Shown in pieces: positions 35,680 through 46,687 of a stretch of DNA of 64,000 bases. The stretch comes from Thinopyrum elongatum (lineage: Eukaryota > Streptophyta > Magnoliopsida > Poales > Poaceae), in NCBI GenBank assembly GCA_011799875.1, contig CM022302.1:96054185-96118184 (forward strand), written 5' to 3'. Each line of letters opens with the position of its first letter. Within the stretch, counting starts at the first letter, position 1. Below the pieces are notes generated by a model, which was not told where the DNA came from, made no database searches, and saw nothing but the letters and a program-made list of their open reading frames with translations. Position numbers and translations under genes: made by a program.

Positions 35680-35826
35680 CTCATCTGGACTCATCTGGAC
35701 TTGGCTCGGCATAAGGGGTCCTCCGATCAGAGAAACCACATAGTACCTCCAACTTTATGTCATACAACGTTTCTCTCTTATCATCTCCGATGCTTCTGCT
35801 GTATTCATCTATGTCAAGACATTTAA
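35680..35826 (-). other. Conserved short exon downstream of TNP2, copy B
   Basis: Counterpart of 27741-27980: after aatatag it reads TWLKCLDIDEYSRSIGDDK... and LYDIKLEVLCGFSDRR. A 10-bp direct repeat (gtccagatga) near 35690 then brings a stop. Confidence 0.45.
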
Positions 35827-36442
35827 GCCATGTCTATATTAACCTTGTTATTTTATACAGAGCCACCAACCGGGACTAACCGTGTATGATCAACCTTGCA
35901 AAACTTGGGACCGAAATCACTACAACAGGTGAGGGTGTGTATGGCCTATGCTTGTCAACCTCAAGCGACTTATCTGGAATGCTCAGAAGACATTCATATT
36001 TTGTTTGGACATAACTGCATTGATTAACTCCTCTATATAATTAAAATACTAAAAGGATAGGAATAATTGAAATTTCATAACTTAATAAATAATTATTCTA
36101 AAATCATGTTTCAAATGCCAAAATGCCCTAGCTAGCTCTTATAAAGATTCCCTCTGGTTTGTCCGATGTGGCACTTTCCAACTATAAGTCTGGAAACTCA
36201 CACTAGAGAGAAAGTGATGGTGGTGAAGCCGGTCGCATGCCAGAGTGGGATCTTGGGGTATAAAACTATTTCTTCGCGTGTGTCCCTTTCTTATTGCCGT
36301 CACCATGGATAATCTTCATCATTTAACAGGATGCTTGGGTCAGTCTTCACTGTGAATGTTGGAATTTCATGAAACTTTTCATAATCTTCTGACATGTCTG
36401 TCTTGTCCTCAACTCCCACGATGTTTCTTTTCCCTGAAAGAA

Positions 36443-37384
36443 CTATGTGGCGCTTGTATTGGCTTCCTTTTCTTTTCTTTTTCTCGGTTTGGTAGACATG
36501 TCCTTCACATAGAAAACCTGTGCCACATCATTGGCTAGGACGAATGGTTCGTGTGTGTACCCAAGATTGTTGAGATCCACTGTTGTCATTCCGTACTGCG
36601 GGTCTACCTGTACCCCACCTCCTGACAGATTGACCCATTTGCACCGAAACAAAGGGACGTTAAAATCACGTCCATAGTCAAGTTCCCATATCTCCTCTAT
36701 GTAACCATAATATGTGTCCTTTGCCCACTTAATGTTTGCTGCATCAAAGCGGACACCACTATTTTGGTTGGTGCTCTTTTTATCTTCGGCGATCGTGTAA
36801 AATGTATTCCCATTTATCTCGTACCCTTGGAAAGTCAATACAGTCGAAGATGGTGTCCTGGCCAACAAGTACAGCTCATCCCCAACAATGTTGTTACCCA
36901 TGAGATGTGTTTGCAACCAACCACCGAAAGTCGACATGTGTGCACGTGTAATCCAGTCGTCAGACTGCCCCGCGTGTTGGGAGCATAAAATATTCTTGTA
37001 TTCATTGATATATGGGGCCACCCAGGTAGAATTTTGTAGAACTGTGTAGTGTGCTTGCGCCCAAGAATATCCGTCCCTACATATTATTGAGTTCGGTCCT
37101 AGCGTGCCTTTTCGACTCAGTCTCCCCTCATGCCGCGATTGAGGAACACCAATCGGCTTAAGGTCAGGAATAAAGTCAACACAAAACTCAATAACCTCCT
37201 CTGTTTCATGGCCCTTGGAGATGCTTCCTTCTGGCCTAGCACGGTTATGAACATATTTCTTTAAGACCCCCATGAACCTCTCAAAGGGGAACATATTGTG
37301 TAGAAATATAGGACCCAGAATGGCAATCTCGTCGACTAGGTGAACTAGGACATGTGTCATAATATTGAAGAAGGATGGTGGGAA
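36443..37384 (-). pseudogene. CACTA copy B transposase, C-terminal part
   Basis: Starts at the copia insertion with PSFFNIMTHVLVHLVDEIA and continues through NMFPFERFMGVLKKYVHNRA, AHMSTFGGWLQTHL, DTYYGYIEEIWELDYG and DPQYGMTTVDLNNLGY. It is open throughout this part and is better preserved than copy A, lacking A's 7-bp duplication. Confidence 0.9.
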
Positions 37385-39159
37385 TGTTGGGAAACGTTGC
37401 ATGGAAAACAAAAAATTTCTACGCACACGAAAGATCTATCAAGGAGATGCATAGCAACGAGAGGGGAGAGTGTGTCTACGTACCCTCGTAGACCGTAAGT
37501 GAAAGCGTTTGACAATGCGGTTGATGTAGTTGAACTTTCTTCGCGATCCAATCGACCGAGTACCGAACGTACGGCACCTCCATGTTCAACACACGTTCAG
37601 CTCGGTGACGTCCACGCCTTCTTGATCCAGCAAGATGACGAGGTAGTGGATGAGTTCTGGCAGCACGATGGTGTGGTGACGGTGATGGTGAAGTTATCTC
37701 CGTAGGGCTTCGCCTAAGCACTACGAAAATATGACTGGGGGTGTAAACGGTGGATGGGAGCGCCGCACACGACTAAGACAATGTTGTGTGTTGTGCTAGG
37801 CGCCCCCCTCGCACGTATATATAGGTGGGGGTGGAGGGAGCAGCCAGGAGGCGCCCCCAAGTAGGCTGAATCCTACTTGGGGTCTTCCCCCAAGTGGCAC
37901 CCCCCCCCTCCCGTTCCTTATCAGAGTGCGAGAGGAAGAAAGGAGGAGGTGCCCCCCCCCCTTCCTTTCTCTCCTGATGAGGGAAAGGTAGGACGGGCCA
38001 CCTCTCCCTTTCCTTCCCCTAGGGCTGGTCAGCCAAGGGAGGGGCGCCCCAGCCCCCTTGTGGGCTGGTCTGTCCCCTCTTTTGGCCCATAAGGCCCATA
38101 CACTTGCCGGGGATGCCCGGACCCCCTTCCGGTGACCCGATGAGTACCCGGTGCACTCCGAAACTATTCTGATGTCCGAATACCATCGTCGTATATATCA
38201 ATTTGTACCTCTCGACCATTTCGAGACTCCTCGTCATGTCCGTGATCTCATCCGGGACTCCGAACAACATTCGGTCACCAAATCATATAACTCATATAAC
38301 ACTATATTGTCAACGAACGTTAAGCGTGCGGACCCTACGGGTTCGAGAACTATGTAGACATGACCGAGACACATCTCCGGTCAATAACCAATAGTGGAAC
38401 CTAGATGCCCATATTGGCTCCTACATTTTCTACGAAGATCATTATCGTTCGAACCGTTATGACAACATACGTAATTCCCTTTGTCCATCGGCATGTTACT
38501 TGCCCGAGATTCGATCGCCGGTATCTTCATACCTAGTTCAATCTTGTTACTGGCAAGTCTCTTTACTCATTCCATAATACATCACCTCGTAACTAACTCC
38601 GTAGTCATTTGGTTGCAAGCTTATGATGTGTATTACCGAGAGTGCCCAGAGATACCTCTCCGATACTCGGAGTGACAAATCCTAATCTTGATCTATGCCA
38701 ACTCAACAAACACCTTCGGAGATACCTGTAGAGCATCTTTATGATCACCCTATTACGTTGTGACATTTGATAGCACACAAGGTATTCCTCCGGTATCCGG
38801 GAGTTGCATAATCTCATAGTCGAAGGAATATGTATTTGACATGAAGAAAGCAATAGCAATAAACTGAACGATCGTTATGCTAAGCTAACGGATGGGTCTA
38901 GTCCATCACATCGTTCTCCTAATGATGTGATCCCTTTATCAAATGACAACACATGTCTATGGTTAGGAAACCTTAACCATCTTTGATCAATGAGCTAGTC
39001 TGGTAGAGGCTTACTAGGGATATGGTATTTGTTTATGTATTCACACATGTATTTAAGTTTCCGATCAATACAATTCTAGCATGAATAATAAACCTTTATC
39101 ATGAATAAGGAAATATGAAATAACAACTTTATTATTGCCTCTAGGGCATCTTTCCTTCA
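37385..39159 (-). repeat. 3' LTR of the copia element
   Basis: 1775 bp. On the coding strand it runs from TGAAGGAAAGATGCCC to CAACGTTTCCCAACA. A TATATATAC box lies at 37823-37815 of the minus strand. Confidence 0.93.
37815..37823 (-). promoter_or_regulatory. TATA box in the copia LTR
   Basis: The minus strand reads TATATATAC about 430 bp before the LTR end. The 5' LTR has an ATATATATAT equivalent near 44664-44673. Confidence 0.6.
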
Positions 39160-39170
39160 GTCTCCCACTT
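39160..39170 (-). promoter_or_regulatory. Polypurine tract of the copia element
   Basis: The minus strand reads AAGTGGGAGAC directly before the 3' LTR, as in BARE-type elements. Confidence 0.8.
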
Positions 39171-39192
39171 GCACTAGAGTCAATAATCTATA

Positions 39193-40434
39193 TTACATTG
39201 TAATGAATCTAACACCCATGGAGTCTTGGTGCTGATCATTGTTTGCTCGTGGAAGAAGCTTAGTCAACGGGTCTGCTACATTCAGATCCGTATGTATTTT
39301 GCAAACTTCTATGTCTCCGTCCTTGACATATTCACGAATAGAGTTGAAGCGTCTCTTGAAGTGTTTGGTTCTCTTGTGAAACCTGGATTCCTTCGCCAAG
39401 GCAATTGCTCTAGTGTTGTCACAAAAGATTTTCATTGGACCCGATGCACTAGGTATTACACCCAGATCGGATATGAACTCCTTCATCCAAACTCCTTCAT
39501 TTGCTGCTTCCGAAGCAGCTATGTACTCCGCTTCACACGTAGATCCCGCCATGACGCTTTGCTTGGAACTGGACCAATTGACAGCTCCACCATTCAATAT
39601 AAATACGTATCAGGTTTGTGACTTAGAGTCATCCGGATCAGTATCAAAGCTAGCATCGACGTAACCATTTACGACGAGCTCTTTGTCACCTCCATAAACG
39701 AAAAACATATCCTTGGTCCTTTTCAGGTACTTCAGGATGTTCTTGACCGTTGTCCAGTGATCCACTCCTGGATTACTTTGGTACCTCCCTGCCAAACTTA
39801 TGGCAAGGCACACATCAGGTCCGGTACACAGCATAGCATACATGATAGAACCTATGGCTGAGGCATAGGGAATGACTTTCATTTTCTCTCTATCTTCTAC
39901 AGTGGTCGGGCTTTGAGTCTGACTCAACTTCACACCTTGTAACATAGGCAAGAACCCTTTCTTTGACTGATCCATTTTGAACTTCTTCAAAACTTTATCA
40001 AGGTATGTGCTTTGTGAAAGTCCTATTAAGCGTTTTGATCTATCTCTATAGATCTTGATGCCCAAACTATAAGCAGCTTCACCGAGGTCTTTCATTGAAA
40101 AAATCTTATTCAAGTATCCTTTTATGCTATCCAGAAATTCTATATCATTTCCAATCAATAATATGGCATCCACATATAATATCAGAAATGCTACAGAGCT
40201 CTCACTCACTTTCTAGTAAATACAGGCTTCATCGTAAGTCTGTATAAAACCATATGCTTTGATCACCTCATCAAAGCATATATTCCAACTCCGAGATGCT
40301 TGCACCAGTCCATAGATGGATCGCTGGAGCTTGCATACTTTGTCAGCACCTTTAGGATCGACAAAACCTTCTGGTTGCATCATATACAACTCTTCTTTAA
40401 GATATCCATTAAGGAATGCAGTTTTGACGTCCAT
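39193..40434 (-). pseudogene. Copia reverse transcriptase (C-terminal part) and RNase H
   Basis: Reads [34 protein letters not shown], stop, then the palm motif as LYVDAILLIGND: the second catalytic Asp of YVDD is Ala here. Further on are YASAIGSIMYAM, SLAGRYQSNPG and, after a TGA near 39608, RNase H (VNWSSSKQSVMAGSTCEAEY, FCDNTRAIALAK, KIHTDLNVADPLTKLLP). Stops at about 40210 and 39608 plus the palm mutation make it dead. Confidence 0.9.
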
Positions 40435-40446
40435 TTGCCAGATTTC

Positions 40447-41160
40447 CTAATCATAAAATGCGGCAATTGCTAACATGATTCGGACAGACTTAAGCATCGC
40501 TACGGGTGAGAAAGTCTCATCGTAGTCAACCCCTTGAACTTGTCGAAAATCTTTTGCGACAAGTCGAGCTTTGTAGACAGTAACATTACCATCAGCATCA
40601 GTCTTCTTCTTGAAGATCCATTTATTCTCTATGGCTTGCTGATCATCGGGCAAATCCACCAAAGTCCACACTTTGTTCTCATACATGGATCCTATCTCAG
40701 ATTTCATGGCCTCAAGCCATCTGTCGGAATCTGGGCTCATCATAGCTTCTTCATATTTCGTAGGTTCGCCTTGGTCTAGTAACATGACTTCCAGAACAGG
40801 ATTACCGTACCACTCTGGTGTGTAACGTGCTCTGGTTGACCTACGAAGTTCACTAGTAACTTGATCTGAAGTTTCATGATCATCATCATTAGCTTCCTCT
40901 CTAGTTGGTGTAGGCATCACGGGAACGGTTTTCTGGGATGAGCTACTTTCCAATTCGAGCAAAGGTACAATTACCTCATCAAGTTCTACTTTTCTCCCAC
41001 TCACTTCTTTCGAGAGAAACTCCTTCTCTAGAAAGGACCCATTCTTAGCAACAAAGATCTTGCCTTCGGATCTGTGGTAGAAGGTGTACCCAATAGTTTC
41101 TTTTGGGTATCCTATGAAGATGTACTTCTCTGATTTGGGTTCGAGCTTATCTGGCTAAAG
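40447..41160 (-). pseudogene. Copia integrase-RT linker and RT N-terminal part
   Basis: Open from 41004: linker rich in Ser/Thr/Glu, then LRRSTRARYTPEWYGNP, ENKWIFKKKTDADGNV, YKARLVAKDFRQVQGVDY and ETFSPVAMLKSVRIML. TAG at about 40447 separates it from [10 protein letters not shown]. Confidence 0.88.
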
Positions 41161-41173
41161 CCTTTTGACATAA

Positions 41174-42469
41174 TTAAGCATCGCATCCCCAAACTTTAAG
41201 AAACGATAGCTTAGGTTTCTTGCCAAACCACAGTTCATACGGTGTCATCTCAACAGATTTAGACGGTGCCCTATTTAACGTGAATGCGGTTGTCTCTAAT
41301 GCATAACCCCAAAACGATAGTGGTAAATCGGTAAGAGACATCATAGAACGCACCATATCTAATAAAGTACGGTTACGACGTTCAGACACACCATTACGCT
41401 GTGGTGTTCCAGGTGGCGTGAGTTGTGCAACCATTCCACATTATTTTAAATGAAGGCCAAACTCGTAACTCAAATATTCGCCTCCGCGATCAGATCATAG
41501 AAACTTTATTTTCTTGTTACGATGATTCTCCACTTCACTCTGAAATTCTTTGAACTTTTCAAATGTTTCAGACTTGTGTTTCATCAAGTAGATATACACA
41601 TACCTACTCAAATCATCTGTGAAGGTCGGAAAATAACGATACCCGCCGCGTGCCTCAACACTCATCGGACCGCATACATCGGTATATATTATTTCCAATA
41701 AGTCATTAGCTCGCTCCATTGTTCTGGAGAACGGAGTTTTAGTTATCTTGCCCATGAGGCATGGTTCGCAAGTATCAAATGATTCATAATCAAATGATTC
41801 CAAAAACCCATCCGCATGGAGTTTCTTCATGCGCTTTACACCAATATGACCTAAACGGTAGTGCCACAAATATGAATAACCGTCTCGCAATAAACAAGAT
41901 CCAGATATAATGTTCATGCTCAACGCTGGCACCAAATAACAATTATTGAGGTCTAAAACTAATCTCGAAGGTAGATGTAGAGGTAGCATGCCGACGGCGA
42001 TCACATCGACCTTGGAACCATTTCTGACATGCATCGTCACCTCGTCCTTAGCCAATCTTCGTTTATTTCGCAGCTCCTGTTTCGAGTTACAAATATGAGC
42101 AACCGAACCAGTATCAAATACCCAGGCGCTGCTATGAGCATTAGTAAGGAACACATCAATAACATGTATATCAAATATACCTTTGTTCACTTTGCCATCC
42201 TTCTTATCCGCCAAATACTTGGGGCAGTTCCGCTTCCAGTGACCACTCCCTTTGTAGTAGAAGCACTCAGTTTCACGCTTAGGTCCATCTTTGGGTTTCT
42301 TCGCGGGAGCGGCAACTTGCTTGTCATTCTTCTTGAAGTTCCCTTTCTTTCCTTTGCCCTTTTTCTTGAAACTAGTGGTCTTGTTAACCATCAACACTTG
42401 ATGCTCCTTCTTGATTTCTACCTCCGCGGCTTTAAACATTGCGAAGAGCTCGGGAATTGTCTTATCCAT
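41174..42469 (-). pseudogene. Copia Gag C-terminus, protease and integrase
   Basis: Zinc knuckle CFYYKGSGHWKRNC has lost its second Cys (C to Y). Protease active site WVFDTGSVAHIC. Pre-integrase HHCC region LWHYRLGHIG...DTCEPCLMGK, integrase core IIYTDVCGPM, then after a TGA SDRGGEY, a TAA, and TPQRNGVSERRNRTLLD. The catalytic D-D-E is therefore still legible across two stops (about 41492 and 41440). Confidence 0.9.
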
Positions 42470-43017
42470 CCTTGCATATTATAGTTCATCACAAAGCCTT
42501 TGTAGCTTGGTGGCAGTGATTGAAGAATTCTGTCAATAACACAATCAACTGGAAGATCAACTCCCAGCTGAGTCAAGTGGTTATGATACCCAGACATTTT
42601 GAGTATGTGTTCACTGACAGAACTGTTCTCCTCCATCTTGCTGCTATAGAACTTGTTGGAGACTTCATATCTCTCAACTCGGTCATTTGCTTGAAATATT
42701 AACTTCAACTCTTGGAACATCTCATATGCTCCATGACGTTCAAAACGTCTTTGAAGTCCCGATTCTAAGCAGTAAAGCATGGCACACTGAACTATAGAGT
42801 AGTCATCAGATCGAGCCTGCCAGACATTCATAACAACTACATCAGCTCCTACAGTAGGTCTATCACCTAGCGGTGCATCAAGGACATAATTCTTCTGTGC
42901 AGCAATGAGGATAATCCTCAAGTTATGGACCCAGTCCGTGTAGTTGCTACCATCATCTTTCAACTTAGCTTTCTCTAGGAACGCATGAAAATTCAGGGGA
43001 ACGGTAGCACGGGCCAT
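42470..43017 (-). pseudogene. Copia gag, N-terminal part
   Basis: Starts MARATVPLNFHAFLEKAKLK at 43017, with DGSNYTDWVHNLRIIL, YEMFQELKLIFQ, SSVSEHILKMSGY and RILQSLPPSYKGFVMNYNMQ, typical of BARE-type Gag. A frameshift near 42475 joins it out of frame to MDKTIPELFAMFKAAE. Confidence 0.9.
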
Positions 43018-44217
43018 TGATCTACAACATAGATATACAAATACTATCAGGACTAAGTTCATGATAAATTAAGTTCAATTAATCAAATTACTAATGAACT
43101 CCCACTTAAATAAACATCCCTCAAGCTATCTAAGTGATACATGATCCAAATCAACTAACCCATGTCCGATCAACACATGAGATGGGGTAGTCATCAATGG
43201 TGAACATCTCTATGTTGATCATATCTACTATATGACTCACATTCGACCTTTCGGTCTCCAGTGTTCCGAGACCATGTCTGTACATGCTAGGCTCGTCAAG
43301 TTTAACCCAAGTATTCTGCGTGTGTAAATATGGCTTACACCTGTTGTATATGAACGTAGAGTCTATCACACTCGATCATCACGAGGTGCTTCGAAACGAC
43401 GAACTTTAGCAATGGTGCATACCCGGGGAGAACACTTTTATCTTGAAATTTAGTGAAGGGATCATCTTATAATACTACCGCCGTTCTAAGCAAAATAAGA
43501 TGCATAAAAGATAAACATCACATGCAATCAAAATATGCGACATGATATGGCCATCATCATCTTGTGCTTTTGATCTCCATCTCCAAAGCATCATCATGAT
43601 CTCCATCGTCACCGGCTCGACACCTTGATCTCCATCGTTGCGTCGTGGTCGTCTCGCCAACTATTGCTAACGCATAGCGATAAAGTAAAGCAATTACATG
43701 GCGTTTGCATTTCATACAATAAAGAGACAACCCAAAGGCTCCTGCCGGTTGTCGATTTTACAAAACATGATCATCTCATACAGCAACGTATATCACATCA
43801 CGTCTTAACCATATCACATCACAACATGCCCTGCAAAAACAAGTTAGACGTCCTCTACTTTGTTGTTGCAAGTTTTACGTGGCTGCTATGGGCTTCTATC
43901 AAGAACCATTCTTACCTACGCAAAACCACAACGGTGATTCATCAAGTTTACTGTTTTAGCCTTCTTAAAGGACCGGCCGCAGTCAAATTTGATTCAACTA
44001 AAGTAGGAGAAACAGACACCCGCCAGTCACCATTATGCAAAACTAGTTGCATGTCAGTCGGTGGAACCGGTTTCATGTACGTGGACATGTAAGGTTGGTC
44101 CGGGCCGCTTCATCTTACAATACCTCCGAATCAAAATAAGACATTGGTGGTAAGCAGTATGACTGTCACCGCCCACAACTCTTTGTGTTCTACTCATGCA
44201 TATCATCTACGCATAGA
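43018..44217 (-). other. Untranslated leader of the copia element
   Basis: About 1.2 kb between PBS and gag, without a supported coding region. BARE-type elements have a leader of this kind. Confidence 0.75.
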
Positions 44218-44233
44218 CCTGGCTCGGATGCCA
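44218..44233 (-). promoter_or_regulatory. Primer-binding site of the copia element
   Basis: The minus strand reads TGGCATCCGAGCCAG next to the LTR end. It matches the initiator-Met PBS (TGGTATCAGAGCC) with two substitutions. Confidence 0.75.
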
Positions 44234-44234
44234 C

Positions 44235-46687
44235 TGTTGGGAAACGTTGCATGGAAAACAAAAACTTTTCTACGCACATGCAAGATCTATCAAGGACATG
44301 CAGAGCAACGAGAGGGAAGAGTGTGTCTACATACCCTCGTAGACCGTAAGCGGAAGCGTTTGACAACGCGGTTGATGTAGTGGAACTTTCTTCACGATCC
44401 AACCGATCGAGTACCGATCGTACGGCACCTCCGCGTTCAGCACACGTTCAGCTCGGTGACATCCACGCCTTCTTGATCCAGCAAGACGATGAGGTAGTGG
44501 ATGAGTTTCGGCAGCACAATGGCGTGGTGACAGTGATGGTGAAGTTATATCCGTAGGGCTTCGCCTAAGCACTATGAAAATATGACCGGGGGTGTAAACG
44601 GTGGAGGGGAGCGCCGTACACGGCTAAGACAATGTTGTGTGTTGTGCTAGGCGCCCCCCTCCCACATATATATATGTGAGGGTGGAGGGAGCATCCAGGA
44701 GGTGCCCCCAAGTAGGTCGAATCCTACTTGGGGTCTTCCCCCAAGTGGCGCCCCCCCCCTTCCTTATCAGAGTGCGGGAGGAAGGAAGGAGGAGGTGGCG
44801 CCCCCCCCCCCCTTTCCTTTCTCTCCTGAGGAGGGAAAGGCAGGAGGGGCCACCCCTCCCATTTCCTTCCCCTAGGGCCGGTCAGCCAAGGGAGGGGCGC
44901 GCCATCCCCCTTGTGGGCTGGTCTGTCCCCTCCTTTGGCCCATAAGGTCCATACACTTGCCGGGGGTGCCCGGAACCCCTTCTGGTGACCCGATAAGTAC
45001 CCGGTGCACTCCGAAACTATTCTGGTGTCCGAATACCATCGTCCTATATATCAATATTTACCTATCGACCATTTCGAGACTCCTCGTCATGTCCGTGATC
45101 TCATCCGGGACTCCGAACAACATTCGGTCACCAAATCATATAACTCATATAACACTATATCGTCAACGAACGTTAAGCGTGCGGACCCTACGGGTTCAAG
45201 AACTATGTAGACATGACCGAACACCTCTCTGATCAATAACCAATAGCAGAACCTGGATGCCCATATTGGCTCCTACATATTCTACGAAGATCTTTATCGG
45301 TCGAACCATTATCACAACATACGTAATTCCCTTTGTCCATCGGTATGTTACTTGCCCGAGATTCGATCGTCGGTATCTCCATACCTAGTAGGCTGAATCC
45401 TACTTGGGGTCTTCCCCCAAGTGGCACCCCCCCCCCTCCCGTTCCTTATCAGAGTGCGAGAGGAAGAAAGGAGGAGGTGCCCCCCCCCCTTCCTTTCTCT
45501 CCTGATGAGGGAAAGGTAGGACGGGCCACCTCTCCCTTTCCTTCCCCTAGGGCTGGTCAGCCAAGGGAGGGGCGCCCCAGCCCCCTTGTGGGCTGGTCTG
45601 TCCCCTCTTTTGGCCCATAAGGCCCATACACTTGCTGGGGATGCCCGGACCCCCTTCCGGTGACCCGATGAGTACCCGGTGCACTCCGAAACTATTCTGA
45701 TGTCCGAATACCATCGTCGTATATATCAATTTGTACCTCTCGACCATTTCGAGACTCCTCGTCATGTCCGTGATCTCATCCGGGACTCCGAACAACATTC
45801 GGTCACCAAATCATATAACTCATATAACACTATATTGTCAACGAACGTTAAGCGTGCGGACCCTACGGGTTCGAGAACTATGTAGACATGACCGAGACAC
45901 ATCTCCGGTCAATAACCAATAGTGGAACCTAGATGCCCATATTGGCTCCTACATTTTCTACGAAGATCATTATCGTTCGAACCGTTATGACAACATACGT
46001 AATTCCCTTTGTCCATCGGCATGTTACTTGCCCGAGATTCGATCGCCGGTATCTTCATACCTAGTTCAATCTTGTTACTGGCAAGTCTCTTTACTCATTC
46101 CATAATACATCACCTCGTAACTAACTCCGTAGTCATTTGGTTGCAAGCTTATGATGTGTATTACCGAGAGTGCCCAGAGATACCTCTCCGATACTCGGAG
46201 TGACAAATCCTAATCTTGATCTATGCCAACTCAACAAACACCTTCGGAGATACCTGTAGAGCATCTTTATGATCACCCTATTACGTTGTGACATTTGATA
46301 GCACACAAGGTATTCCTCCGGTATCCAGGAGTTGCATAATCTCATAGTCGAAGGAATATGTATTTGACATGAAGAAAGCAATAGCAATAAACTGAACGAT
46401 CGTTATGCTAAGCTAACGGATGGGTCTAGTCCATCACATCGTTCTCCTAATGATGTGATCCCTTTATCAAATGACAACACATGTCTATGGTTAGGAAACC
46501 TTAACCATCTTTGATCAATGAGCTAGTCTGGTAGAGGCTTACTAGGGATATGGTATTTGTTTATGTATTCACACATGTATTTAAGTTTCCGATCAATACA
46601 ATTCTAGCATGAATAATAAACCTTTATCATGAATAAGGAAATATAAAATAACAACTTTATTATTGCCTCTAGGGCATATTTCCTTCA
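44235..46687 (-). repeat. 5' LTR of the copia element, internally duplicated and mosaic
   Basis: 2453 bp. The outer part 45389-46687 is almost identical to 37862-39159 of the 3' LTR. The inner part 44235-45388 matches 37385-38534 but with roughly 8 percent differences. A segment of about 677 bp is therefore present twice (44712-45388 and from 45389). The junction reads acctagtaggctg, with short shared sequence at the switch point. Confidence 0.9.

Larger units (their letters stand above)
37385..46687 (-). mobile_element. Ty1/copia element of the BARE-1/WIS/Angela type, inserted in the CACTA copy B transposase
   Basis: Minus strand: 5' LTR 44235-46687, PBS, gag, protease, integrase, RT, RNase H (43017 to 39193), PPT, 3' LTR 37385-39159. 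It is flanked by a perfect 5-bp duplication, gggaa (37380-37384 and 46688-46692). The LTR start GGAAATATGCCCTAGAGGC and end CATGCAACGTTTCCCAACA are characteristic of the BARE/WIS/Angela group. Multiple stops inactivate it. The LTRs are unequal (2453 vs 1775 bp) because the 5' LTR carries an internal duplication. Confidence 0.93.
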
